This document shows, piece after piece, positions 27,318 to 34,800 of a stretch of 64,000 nucleotides of DNA. Within the stretch, counting starts at the first letter, position 1, and each line of letters opens with the position of its first letter. The translations under genes and the position numbers were made by a program. The DNA comes from JAFDYH01 sp049840875 (GTDB lineage Bacteria > Bacteroidota > Bacteroidia > Chitinophagales > Chitinophagaceae). The notes under the pieces were generated by a model that was not told where the DNA came from, did no database searches, and was given only the letters and a program-made list of their open reading frames with translations. The DNA is taken from positions 434,001-498,000 of the forward strand of contig JASGJE010000007.1 of the NCBI GenBank assembly GCA_049840875.1, in the 5' to 3' direction.

Positions 27318-28418
27318 CTATTTCTGCGGCACAAAAATCTGCTTCAGCTGTTCAATCAATACACCGTTTCCGCTTACACTGATATTGCTGATTTTGTCTG
27401 CAATCTTTTCCACGTACTCCATTTCCTTCAACTTCCACAGCATGGCGTTTTCTTCCATGAGTTTGGCAGTGTTCAGCAAGCTACGTGTACTTGCAGTTTC
27501 TTCACGACGCATGATAGTGTTTGCCTGTGCTTTTTTTTCGGCAATCAATACCTGGTTCATGATTTCTTTTACATCACCTGGTAGAATGATATCACGAATA
27601 CCAAAGCCATTTACTTCAATACCCAGCGCTTCTGCTTTATCTTTTACCTGCTGCAGTACGAACGGAGCAATGCTCTCTTTCTTATCCAGCAGTTCATCAA
27701 AGTTGAAGCCTGCCACGTATTCACGCAGCGCCAGCTGAAAAGCCACGTACAGTTGCTTATCGTACTCCTTGTTTTGCAGTACGGCTTTTTCGATATCTAT
27801 CACTTTGTATTGCGCCCACGCATTGATACGCAGAGCCGCTTTATCCTTAGTGAGTATCTCTTGTCCGTTTACTTCCAGTTGTTGCTGACGCATGTCGACA
27901 CGTGCAATGTGTACTGCAATGTTGTTTTTCCAAAAGTAATAAACACCGCTGCCAAGTACTTTATCAAACTTGCCGTCGATAAACAACACCGCTTTCTCAT
28001 AGTTTTCTACCGCTACACTACGAACATATGGAGCTACCAGCTTACTCAGCAAAGTAGCACGTCCGATTTGTTCAGTGATTTCAATCTTGCTGATATCAGC
28101 ACGAATGAAGTCATACTGTACAACGCTTTTCCAGAAAGTATAGCGTCCGGCATTCAACACAGCTTTCAGCAAACCATTCTCGTATTGAAGAACGATTTCG
28201 TTGTCTTTCACATCGATTACATGCAGTATATCAGCCAGTGCCTTGTCCTGAAGCAGAATGTTCAACTCAACAGGAGCAAGAAATGGTTTAGTGATATCAT
28301 ACACATACACTTGCTCTCCTTTCCAGAAACGATAAGTACCTGCTATGAGCATTTGTTTGTACTCGTCATTCTTAAATACCAACGCAACCTGGTAGGCATT
28401 TACTTTTACTTTTTTCAT
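27318..28418 (-). CDS. Slipin/band-7 (SPFH) protein with triplicated N-terminal repeat
   Basis: The 366-residue protein has an SPFH core from about residue 140 to 290 (RVDMRQQQLEVNGQEILTKD, then LREYVAGFNFDELL and IRDIILPGDVKEIMNQV) and a helical C-terminus rich in E, K and A. Before it are three related units of about 65 residues, each with a G-x-Y-x-FWK core: GTYRFWKG near residue 27, GRYTFWKS near residue 91 and GVYYFWKN near residue 157. There is no N-terminal membrane helix, unlike most slipins. Band-7 proteins of this kind recur in RtcB-type RNA-repair operons. A 215-bp gap without evident features separates it from the DinB-like gene. Confidence 0.85.
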   Translation of the reverse strand: MKKVKVNAYQVALVFKNDEYKQMLIAGTYRFWKGEQVYVYDITKPFLAPVELNILLQDKALADILHVIDVKDNEIVLQYENGLLKAVLNAGRYTFWKSVVQYDFIRADISKIEITEQIGRATLLSKLVAPYVRSVAVENYEKAVLFIDGKFDKVLGSGVYYFWKNNIAVHIARVDMRQQQLEVNGQEILTKDKAALRINAWAQYKVIDIEKAVLQNKEYDKQLYVAFQLALREYVAGFNFDELLDKKESIAPFVLQQVKDKAEALGIEVNGFGIRDIILPGDVKEIMNQVLIAEKKAQANTIMRREETASTRSLLNTAKLMEENAMLWKLKEMEYVEKIADKISNISVSGNGVLIEQLKQIFVPQK

Positions 28419-28431
28419 ATACCCTCCTAAC

Positions 28432-28445
28432 CTCCCTAAAGGGAG
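28432..28445. repeat. Short G/C palindrome
   Basis: CTCCCT-AA-AGGGAG is a perfect palindrome just upstream of the slipin start. It is a shorter relative of the G/C palindromes at 28493, 30189 and 30266, and probably belongs to a dispersed extragenic family. Confidence 0.5.
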
Positions 28446-28492
28446 AAATTTAATTCCTATAAAAAATATTTTTCATTTTATTAACCTCTCCG

Positions 28493-28524
28493 AAAGCCCC
28501 TCCTTTGGAGGGGTTTGGGGAGGC
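28493..28524 (+). repeat. 32-bp extragenic repeat, copy 1
   Basis: This 32-bp element has the core CCCCTCC-TT-GGAGGGG followed by TTTGGGGAGGC. An identical copy in the opposite orientation lies at 30189-30220, so the two form perfect 32-bp inverted repeats around the tRNA-like block and the AAA gene. Similar G/C palindromes occur at several other places in the window. Confidence 0.8.
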
Positions 28525-28540
28525 TAAGCGATATTGTTTG

Positions 28541-28692
28541 CCATCCGGTATTCACGGAAGCAGGTATCACAAATCTTTACGGTAACAGTTTGTCAATCGT
28601 TGTTACCAAAAATTTATTTGATAACGCTTACTGAAAAAGTGATACGATACAGAACTATTTAACCTGCCTGCAGGTGTTTACCGGATTGTAAT
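28541..28692. other. Non-coding stretch between slipin leader and tRNA-like block
   Basis: No confident gene is seen. On the minus strand a short frame ends with a CDTC-containing peptide (KICDTCFREYRMANNIA), but a TGA and a TAA lie just upstream and there is no start codon, so it may be a remnant of a small zinc-ribbon protein or chance. Confidence 0.4.
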
Positions 28693-28721
28693 AGTTCAGG
28701 ACGCTAAAAGTGTCCTGAACT
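28693..28721. other. Perfect 10-bp hairpin at the end of the tRNA-like block
   Basis: AGTTCAGGAC and GTCCTGAACT pair perfectly around a 9-base loop. On the minus strand it lies just after the tRNA-like elements. No T-run follows, so it is not a standard intrinsic terminator; it may protect or process the 3' end of the RNA. Confidence 0.6.
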
Positions 28722-28766
28722 TTGCAGGCAAACAATATCCACTTTACTATCTGGTCACCATTTTTT

Positions 28767-28863
28767 AAGAAGCGGTGTACTTCTTTGATTCAAGCATCCT
28801 AAGTGCTTTGCGTTTACCAATTACGCCATTCTTCCATGATGAAGAAGCGGGACTCGAACCCGC
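28767..28863 (-). ncRNA. tRNA-like element B: permuted tRNA-Leu(UAG)-like
   Basis: On the minus strand the order is T arm first: GCGGG, loop TTCGAGT, CCCGC (28863-28847), then acceptor-like TTCTTC, six bases, the complementary GAAGAA (28834-28829), a D arm GCGT/ACGC with AATTGGTAA loop, and a perfect anticodon arm AAGCA-CTTAGGA-TGCTT (28808-28792) with anticodon UAG. A further 6-bp hairpin AAGAAG/CTTCTT with a 7-base loop closes it. D and anticodon arms are those of tRNA-Leu, but the T arm lies upstream of the acceptor, as in circularly permuted tRNAs. A plain degenerate tRNA is the alternative. Confidence 0.65.
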
Positions 28864-28932
28864 ATGATTGTTGTGCTCTACCACTGAGCTATCCGCCTGA
28901 GGCGGAATGGGAGTTGAACCCATGACACCAAC
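28864..28932 (-). ncRNA. tRNA-like element A: permuted tRNA-Met(CAU)-like
   Basis: On the minus strand GTTG and a 5-base variable loop GTGTC (28932-28924) precede a perfect T arm ATGGG-TTCAACT-CCCAT (28923-28907), then TCCGCC, three bases, the complementary GGCGGA (28897-28892), TA, and a standard D arm GCTC-AGTGGTA-GAGC. A26 and CAAC follow, then AATCAT with anticodon CAU at 28866-28864. CAAC pairs with the upstream GTTG. So the 3' half precedes the 5' half and the cloverleaf closes only in permuted order. Element B begins at the next base. The acceptor junction is also a copy of a dispersed palindrome, which weakens the case somewhat. Confidence 0.65.
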
Positions 28933-29097
28933 TGGGGCTGGTACATCCTGTTTCAACAACAGCATACAGATAGTTATTACGTCTGCACTGTCATGTTTCT
29001 TTGAAACATAAACCTGGTTTGTTGAGCAACAGGCCTATACCCTCTTTTCGCTTACGCGAAGCTCTTTGTTGAAAAATCAACAATTATTTTAAAGAAC
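28933..29097 (-). other. Structured leader of the tRNA-like block
   Basis: Between the AAA gene and the tRNA-like elements the minus strand has several perfect small hairpins: TTGTTGA/TCAACAA with a 4-base loop at 29066-29083, TTCGC/GCGAA, TGTTG/CAACA, ATGTTTC/GAAACAT and CTGTT/AACAG. The TTGTTGA/TCAACAA words recur. No protein gene is seen. It could be more degenerate tRNA-like sequence or a folded spacer that guides processing. Confidence 0.45.
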
Positions 29098-30174
29098 TCA
29101 ATTCATCAGTATTTCCTGCCGCCTGAAACCTATTGTTTCAGTATGTTTTACCACATGTTGCTTTTCATGTGGGTTGGTAATCTCAGCAATCGTCATTGGT
29201 CTGTCGATTTCATTATTAAATCCAAGATGAGCAGACAATCGCATTGACTTTTCAATTCCTAACTTACCAAACTCATACTTCGCAATCAATCACCCCTTGC
29301 GCAAAAGTGCACTATCAACTGTTGTCAGTGAGCTATTGAATGTGCATATCAATTGCACATTCAGAAAGTCTGCAAGCAAGCCGTCTGAAATATTCAACAG
29401 GTTTGATACCGAAGAGCTATTGCTATATTTCCTGTCTGTAATAATATTTTCAGCATCTTCAATTATCAATACAGTGTTTGGATTATTTATCAGCATCTGC
29501 AAAAACTCCGGGTCCATCAGGTTACCAGCGACAGATGGTGATAAAAACAATACTCTCTTCTTTATTTTTCCTACCAAGTAGCGCAGGTAAGTTGTCTTAC
29601 CGGTTCCGGGCAATCCATGCAGCAATACAATTCCCTTATCCTTTTTTTGCTTCAGTCTTTTTTGAATAGTCGCATCTACTTCTTTGAAGTCATCTTCGTA
29701 AAAAAGATTTAAATCCAGCTTTGTCCTTTTTATCTCCATCGATTTCAATTCCAGTCTGTTCCTGTTTTGCACTATAAGGTTTATTTCCAGCGGTTGTCTT
29801 CTTTGCCGTTCTTTAAATTGACTGACAAGAGCCGTTACCTCATTTACAAATTCATCTCTATTACCATCGTGAAATATTTCGCAGTAGTAGTCATCAAACT
29901 CCAGGATACAATTATTGTCCATTACCATGATTGTTGTATCAAACTGGTACTTCTTCTTTTTAGTTTTATAAAATCTTGTCTGGTGTATATGCTTTATTGA
30001 TGAAGAATATTTTTCTTTAACAGCATCAAATGCTTTTTCTCCATCAATGTACCCGATGTAGTTCATACTCGGTAATACATTGAAGCAATACAGGTACAAT
30101 ATTTTCGCATCTAAGAAAGAATCTGTGAACACATTGTTCGCGTTAATTATTTTCTGGTTAAATAAATTTTCCAT
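29098..30174 (-). pseudogene. AAA ATPase interrupted by in-frame TGA at the arginine finger
   Basis: The first part codes for a Bcs1-like AAA protein: a 160-residue N-terminal region, Walker A GLPGTGKTT near residue 194, Walker B TVLIIEDAE, sensor-1 ICTFNSS and VDSALLRKG. There a TGA (29292-29290, codon 295) stops the frame. The same frame continues without a gap as LIAKYEFGKLGIEKSMRLSAHLGF for 63 more codons. In this family the motif reads LLRKGRLIAKYEF, so TGA stands exactly where an Arg codon (CGA) is expected. I start at the ATG at 30174, since the upstream frame runs into the 32-bp repeat. It may be a recent nonsense mutation, a sequencing error or recoding. Confidence 0.8.
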
Positions 30175-30188
30175 TTTAGTTTTTTTCG

Positions 30189-30220
30189 GCCTCCCCAAAC
30201 CCCTCCAAAGGAGGGGCTTT
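30189..30220 (-). repeat. 32-bp extragenic repeat, copy 2
   Basis: This is the exact reverse complement of the element at 28493-28524. It sits between the AAA gene start and the YkuK-like gene. Confidence 0.8.
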
Positions 30221-30265
30221 AGAGACTGCTATTTTGAAATGTCATTCTTCTTAAGAACACTTGCC

Positions 30266-30297
30266 AAGTCCCCCCTTTGGGGGATTTAGGGGGCCTA
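30266..30297. repeat. G/C-rich extragenic palindrome
   Basis: CCCCC-TTT-GGGGG followed by ATTTAGGGGG resembles the 32-bp repeats nearby. It abuts and slightly overlaps the stop of the YkuK-like gene. Confidence 0.5.
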
Positions 30298-30783
30298 CTG
30301 CACCACTTTATTCGCGCAGCTTGAACTTGCAAACGCATCCGGTTTTGCTTTGAAAGCAAAGCCCATTCCCACGATATAGCCCATTGCTTCTTTCAATGCA
30401 TCATTGCTTTTGAAGTTTGGGTTAGTGTTGATGTCTGCGTGCACTTCCATATCCACACTAAACCGTGAAAAGATGTTGCACAATTCATAAGCTACTTCAA
30501 TACTTTTCCCAACTTCTGTCAGCATCCGCTGCTTGATAGTCATTTTCTGTTTGGTGATTTCGTTGTGTATATACATGAAACCGCCCTTTCCTTTCCGGAT
30601 AAAAACAATAACGGTAGCGAATTCGGTTTCTTTTCCCTTCACCTGGCTATCGGTACCAATGCATACTTTCAGTTCATGCCCCATTTCTCGTTCCCGCACC
30701 AATACATTCATCACTTCATCAGCAATAGGAATTTTAATCCGTTCCCCATTTAATTTTCTCCATTTTTGTTGTGACTGTTCCAT
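30295..30783 (-). CDS. YkuK/DUF458 family RNase H-like protein
   Basis: The 162-residue protein has the acidic residues expected of an RNase H-like fold: VCIGTDSQVKG near residue 42, VHADINTNPNFKSN near residue 115 and KPDAFASSSCANKVV at the C-terminus. This order matches the YkuK/DUF458 family, predicted nucleases of unknown substrate. It is the first protein gene of the leftward RNA-repair cluster and lies behind a long structured leader. A role in processing RNA ends is inference from context. Confidence 0.8.
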   Translation of the reverse strand: MEQSQQKWRKLNGERIKIPIADEVMNVLVREREMGHELKVCIGTDSQVKGKETEFATVIVFIRKGKGGFMYIHNEITKQKMTIKQRMLTEVGKSIEVAYELCNIFSRFSVDMEVHADINTNPNFKSNDALKEAMGYIVGMGFAFKAKPDAFASSSCANKVVQ

Positions 30784-30801
30784 TGGTCATTATTTTATTT
30801 C

Positions 30802-30870
30802 TCACTTTCTCATTGACGCCCTAGGCTCGAAGCCAGGGTCCTGTATCATTGCATAAAAAAGTTCACTCAT
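30802..30870 (-). CDS. Possible 22-residue leader ORF
   Basis: An ATG at 30870 opens a 22-codon frame ending with TGA 18 bases before the start of the YkuK-like gene. The DNA inside includes a CTTCGAGC hairpin loop that resembles a degenerate T arm (stem CCCTGG/CTAGGG), so it may be RNA sequence rather than a peptide gene. I give both readings and favour neither strongly. Confidence 0.25.
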   Translation of the reverse strand: MSELFYAMIQDPGFEPRASMRK

Positions 30871-30877
30871 TTTTTAA

Positions 30878-30910
30878 AAGTGTCCCGGCTGCATCTCACC
30901 GGGAACACTT
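30878..30910 (-). other. Hairpin in the leader of the RNA-repair cluster
   Basis: AAGTGT-CCCGG pairs with CCGGGAACACTT over 11 bp with one bulged base. On the minus strand it is followed by TTTT and then A residues, so it is at most a weak terminator. It is the third stem-loop in the series before the YkuK-like gene. Confidence 0.5.
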
Positions 30911-30936
30911 ATTCCTCCTTCCTGCATCTGATATTT

Positions 30937-31065
30937 TCAACGTATCATAAATTCTGCCGGGTGCTGTATCATTTCATCAGTACCTGGTTCTAATTCTTTC
31001 GTTCCAAGATTATCAAGTACCCGGAAAACAAATCTGATCGTTAATCCCATTAATAAAAATTTCAT
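30937..31065 (-). CDS. Possible small protein (42 residues)
   Basis: A 42-codon frame starts with ATG at 31065, preceded by AAGGAAAGG seven bases upstream, which is a good ribosome-binding site for this genome. The peptide begins MKFLLMGLTIRFVFRVLDN and ends with an acidic part. It shows no family resemblance I know. It lies between the second terminator and the YkuK-like gene in the leader, so it could be a leader peptide. Confidence 0.3.
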   Translation of the reverse strand: MKFLLMGLTIRFVFRVLDNLGTKELEPGTDEMIQHPAEFMIR

Positions 31066-31149
31066 CGCATACCTTTCCTTGCTCCATCATTGATGGATTT
31101 ATTTTTAAAATCAGTTCATGCTTTTATTCCATTTAGGGGTTAGGGGTAT

Positions 31150-31181
31150 AAAAAAAGCCCGGTCGTTGTTTGCGACCGGGC
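31150..31181 (-). terminator. Intrinsic terminator 2 in the RNA-repair leader
   Basis: On the minus strand a perfect 9-bp stem GCCCGGTCG/CGACCGGGC with a 7-base loop is followed by seven T residues. It lies about 370 bp ahead of the first gene of the cluster, so transcripts from the upstream promoter must read through it. Confidence 0.85.
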
Positions 31182-31188
31182 TTCCTAT

Positions 31189-31209
31189 ATAAGTGCATTA
31201 TGCACTTAT
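31189..31209. promoter_or_regulatory. Perfect 21-bp palindrome next to terminator 2
   Basis: ATAAGTGCAT, one T, ATGCACTTAT: a perfect palindrome with a single central base. In RNA it would form a hairpin just before terminator 2; in DNA it could be an operator for a dimeric regulator. Confidence 0.55.
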
Positions 31210-31427
31210 GTATGGACACATCCTGGTCGTTTATATTTATCATCATTCTCATTACCTATGGGCACAATATTCCCTTTCACTTGCACATACCAATAGCACC
31301 TGAGCGATAAATTATCCGTCAGCATTGAACTTGTAAATCGTTTATGTCGTAACTGTTGTCGCAATTATTTTTATTTGGTTAATAGACATATTTAATTCTC
31401 ATTCTTCCCCCTTTAGGGGAAAGGGGC

Positions 31428-31455
31428 AAAAAAAACCCCGCTATCTCTTGCGGGG
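31428..31455 (-). terminator. Intrinsic terminator 1 in the RNA-repair leader
   Basis: On the minus strand CCCCGC and GCGGGG pair over 6 bp around an 8-base loop and are followed by eight T residues. A third segment, GCGGGGC at 31510-31504, can pair with the same GCCCCGC (31456-31450), so a competing antiterminator is possible. Confidence 0.8.
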
Positions 31456-31603
31456 CCTGTATTCTATCGAATTCGTTGTATCAACTAATCGTGCAGCATA
31501 CATGCCCCGCAGACTGTATAGTCACCTTTCGGACTAAACCATCTTGCTGATTCAATATGTAGTATCATTCGATTGAGCATGTATCTGTTTTAAAATTTGT
31601 TTT
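31432..31603 (-). ncRNA. Putative small RNA or attenuated leader
   Basis: A promoter-like site at 31610-31642 and terminator 1 bound a region of about 170 bases without a coding frame. Inside it GCGGGGC and GCCCCGC, 47 bases apart, can form a 7-bp closing stem, and GTTG-ATA-CAAC forms a small hairpin. It may be a stand-alone small RNA or the first part of a leader that controls the RNA-repair cluster. Confidence 0.45.
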
Positions 31604-31609
31604 GCGATG

Positions 31610-31642
31610 CAAAGATGTAATTATTTTTTTGTTGTAACCAAA
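31610..31642 (-). promoter_or_regulatory. Promoter for the leftward leader RNA
   Basis: The minus strand reads TTTG, 21 bases, CATCTTTG, which matches TTTG-N17-23-TAnnTTTG except for the first base of the -7 box. The start would be near 31603. Confidence 0.45.
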
Positions 31643-31854
31643 TTCTCGTAGAAAATTTTTTAAAAAATTTTTCTCGTAAAATCTCTATTACATCAGCAAT
31701 AGCACAAACCTGCCAACGTGATTTGCAATAGTTGCTTGTACAACATCAGCGGCATAAAGAAAACGCGTAATGTTGGTAAAATAAATTGGTGTAAAATTTT
31801 TCAGGTGTAAAATATCCTCTTAACTTCCTTTTCCATTTAAACCAAATAACGGCA

Positions 31855-34800
31855 ATGCGGCTTGTCAGACAAGTAAGTCTTTTCTTTAAAGAAGGTAATT
31901 CAGATAAGGTATATGAAATTGATTTGTGTGATACCGGCAATGGTCTCTATGTAGTTAACTTTCGCTATGGCCGGCGAGGAACCGTTTTAAAAGAAGGTAC
32001 AAAAACAGAAAATGCGGTAAGCCTGCAAAAAGCAGAAGATATTTTTAACTCGCTTGAAGAAGAAAAACGATCAAAGGGCTACCACACCAGTGATGAATCT
32101 TTCACTCCAACGACTGCTCCTTCGGGTTCAGGAGTACCCATAACGGTTACAATTCCACAAATCAATTTCAATGATCTGCTACCAGGAAGAGTTAAAGCAA
32201 TCCTGAAACGTTTACAATTAGCAACAGAAGGAAAAGAAAATACCGCAAAACTTCCCTGGAAAACCTCCCGAATAGTATGGCTCGCCGGAATTATTAAACT
32301 TGATACCGCAAGTCCGTTTATTATTCACCTTGCCAATAAAGGAGATCTGATACAGCAATATGCCGCCGCATGGTCGCTTGGCAGAATTGGAAATGAAAAT
32401 GCAGCTCCATTGTTGCAATCCTGGTTCAGGTCTTCAACAAATAATAATCTTAAACGAATCGCCGGTGAATCTTTACTATTGATATTAAAGAATGAAGAAC
32501 GACAAAAACACCTTCAGCATTATCTGAATAGTTTACCCGAACCATTAAAGCAAGCGGTACTAAGCAATGATGAAGAGCAATTAAATACATTGTTGAAGGA
32601 AAGAGTGATAAACCAGGTACAGCCTCATTATTCATTATTAGAAGATTTGTATGCTGTCGTAACAGAATATAAATGGGTAAAGCAACCTCTAAAATCAATT
32701 CTTTTGCAAGTGCCGTTGAAGCCAAATTACTTTCGCCATATACGTCACATATACAAGCATGCAGAACTCAGGGACGACTTTGAAATGCTTGGAATGTTAT
32801 CCTGCAAATTTGAAAGAGAACAGGAAATGTTTCGTCGAAAAAGTAATGAGGCTTACAATGACAAAATTTATATATCTCATTTGCAGGAGAGTGTAAGCCC
32901 AAAGAGTGAACTAGGTAAAAAAACGAGTCGGATTGCTTATAGCAATCGTACAAGACAATATTTAAGAAAACGGACCTTAAGAGATTTAAATAACTTCGGA
33001 AAGTTTGAAGACCTGAATTATGTGCGACTGGCGACCGGGCTTTTGCTATCTTATGATAATGACAGGGACTTTGCGAAGCCATTCGCAACAAGTTATTATG
33101 AATACAGAAACGGCCGATACCAGCAATTGCAAAAGCAATTTCCTGCAAATGCACATGCAGTATACCTGAATCAGATTTTGTTTGGCAATGCAGCAAACAT
33201 GCGCTTGCAATCAGACAATCTTTGGGCTTATATTGACAAAGATGAACCTGTCAAACCGGCTAAGCAATCGAATCAACCACAAAACCCATCGCAATCAAGT
33301 GGCGGGTTTTTAAAAAGAGTATTGTCTTTATTTGGTAAGAAAAAAGAAGAGCCTGTCTTACCGCCTTCTTCGCAAGATTCAGTAATCAGGCAACCTGTCG
33401 CAGCCAAAGCTCCGGCACAAAAAAATGATGCACCATACATTCAGCTATGGAACCAATTGCCGCAGGCATACATACAATTGCTGGTTCACGGAAGAATGAA
33501 TGAAATACACCAGTTTGCCTTAACTAATTTACAGCATCATCCAGATCATAATGCAATAAAAGAGAAGATTGATCCAGGTGTAATCGAATTATTATTAACC
33601 TCCTTATTTGATATACCAGCTGACTTCGGTTACAATATAGCATTAGAAAAATATAATCCGTTGCAACCGGATACAGGTTTAGTAAAAGCATTACTCTATA
33701 GTCGTCTGCAGAAAGCAAGAAACACTGCCAAAAATTGGGTTACCGAAAAGCCGGAATTATTTTTTCAGGACAGTGAATGGGTTTGCTCTATGTTGTTTTG
33801 CCCGCATGCAGAAGTGCGCAATTGGGTTAGTGAGAAAATGAATGAACAAATTTATTCTCCCACCCAGGCCGAGTTAATTTGCGGACGTGTAATAGCGGCG
33901 GCATTGGCAGAGACAAAAAACAATGAGTCAATTAATCAGATCATTGAAGAAGCAGGGGCGATCATAATAAAGTTATTCAGTACACAAGTAGAGGCGATAA
34001 ATACCGGCATCACCGGAGAATTAATTAAAAGACCTGTTACTTCTTCGCAGGTATTAGGGCTAAAAATATTATTGTTAAAGAAAGGCAAGTTGAATTATAA
34101 TGACATATCGAACGATGTGTTTATTTCTCTTCTGAATAATGTTAATCAGCCAGTACGGGAGAAATGTTTTGAATTGTTAAATGAGCTTAGTACAGATGAG
34201 TTATTAAAGAGACAGGAGCTTGTTATTAATTGTTGTGTTGCAACTTATCATGATGTACGGATAAACATTTGCAAGATTGTAAAACGAATGGGCGATGCAG
34301 ATGAAAAATTTGGCACCGATGCAGTAAACTACCTGGCGCCTTACCTGATGCGCAAAGAAATGATTGAAGGCATGCAGAAAGATGTAAGTGAGGTTTTGCG
34401 CAATGAACTAATCGGGTTTATCAATAATGCTGATAAGGAGATGGTGTTACGCCTCGTGTATTCACAGTACGTACCCACGCAGGAGTTTGGTGTTGCTATA
34501 TTGGAAAAATATATTGACCCTTCTACGTTTACAATCCGGCAGATAATCGCACTTGGAAATCATGAAACTTTATCGGTAAGAGAATGGTGCTGGAAATATT
34601 TCTCAGGTAATGTATCGCGTATAAAGTTTGAAAGAGAAGAAGCCATTCGTTTACTCGATGCGAAATGGGATGACACCAGGGAATATGCAAAATCTTTCTT
34701 CAGGAACAACTTTTCAGAAAATGATTGGTCACCCGAAACGTTGGTTGGCATTGCCGATTCTGTAAGACCGGATATTGAAGCATACGGAAGAGAATTAATT

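Noticed and set aside
27753..28430. A 225-codon plus-strand frame opposite the slipin gene
   Set aside because: The slipin frame is clearly conserved; the opposite frame is a mirror of its codon use.
28541..28602. Zinc-ribbon-like peptide with CDTC before the slipin leader
   Set aside because: There is no start codon, and a TGA and a TAA interrupt the frame just upstream. It may be a remnant but cannot be supported as a gene.
28765..28965. A 66-codon minus-strand frame across the tRNA-like block
   Set aside because: Its peptide is the usual translation of tRNA arms (GSTP, AGSSPAS) and the DNA forms tRNA stems, so it is not a protein gene.
30820..30850. A stand-alone T arm before the YkuK-like gene
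   Set aside because: The CTTCGAGC loop is T-arm-like, but the closing pair is not G53-C61 and no other arm is near. It is noted only within the small-ORF entry.
31189..31209. The 21-bp palindrome as part of a CRISPR repeat
   Set aside because: It occurs once only and no array of repeats and spacers exists in the window.
31250..31340. A further tRNA-like element between the two leader terminators
   Set aside because: A GCTCAGGTGC...TTGGTA stretch recalls a D arm on the minus strand, but no T arm, acceptor or anticodon stem can be drawn.
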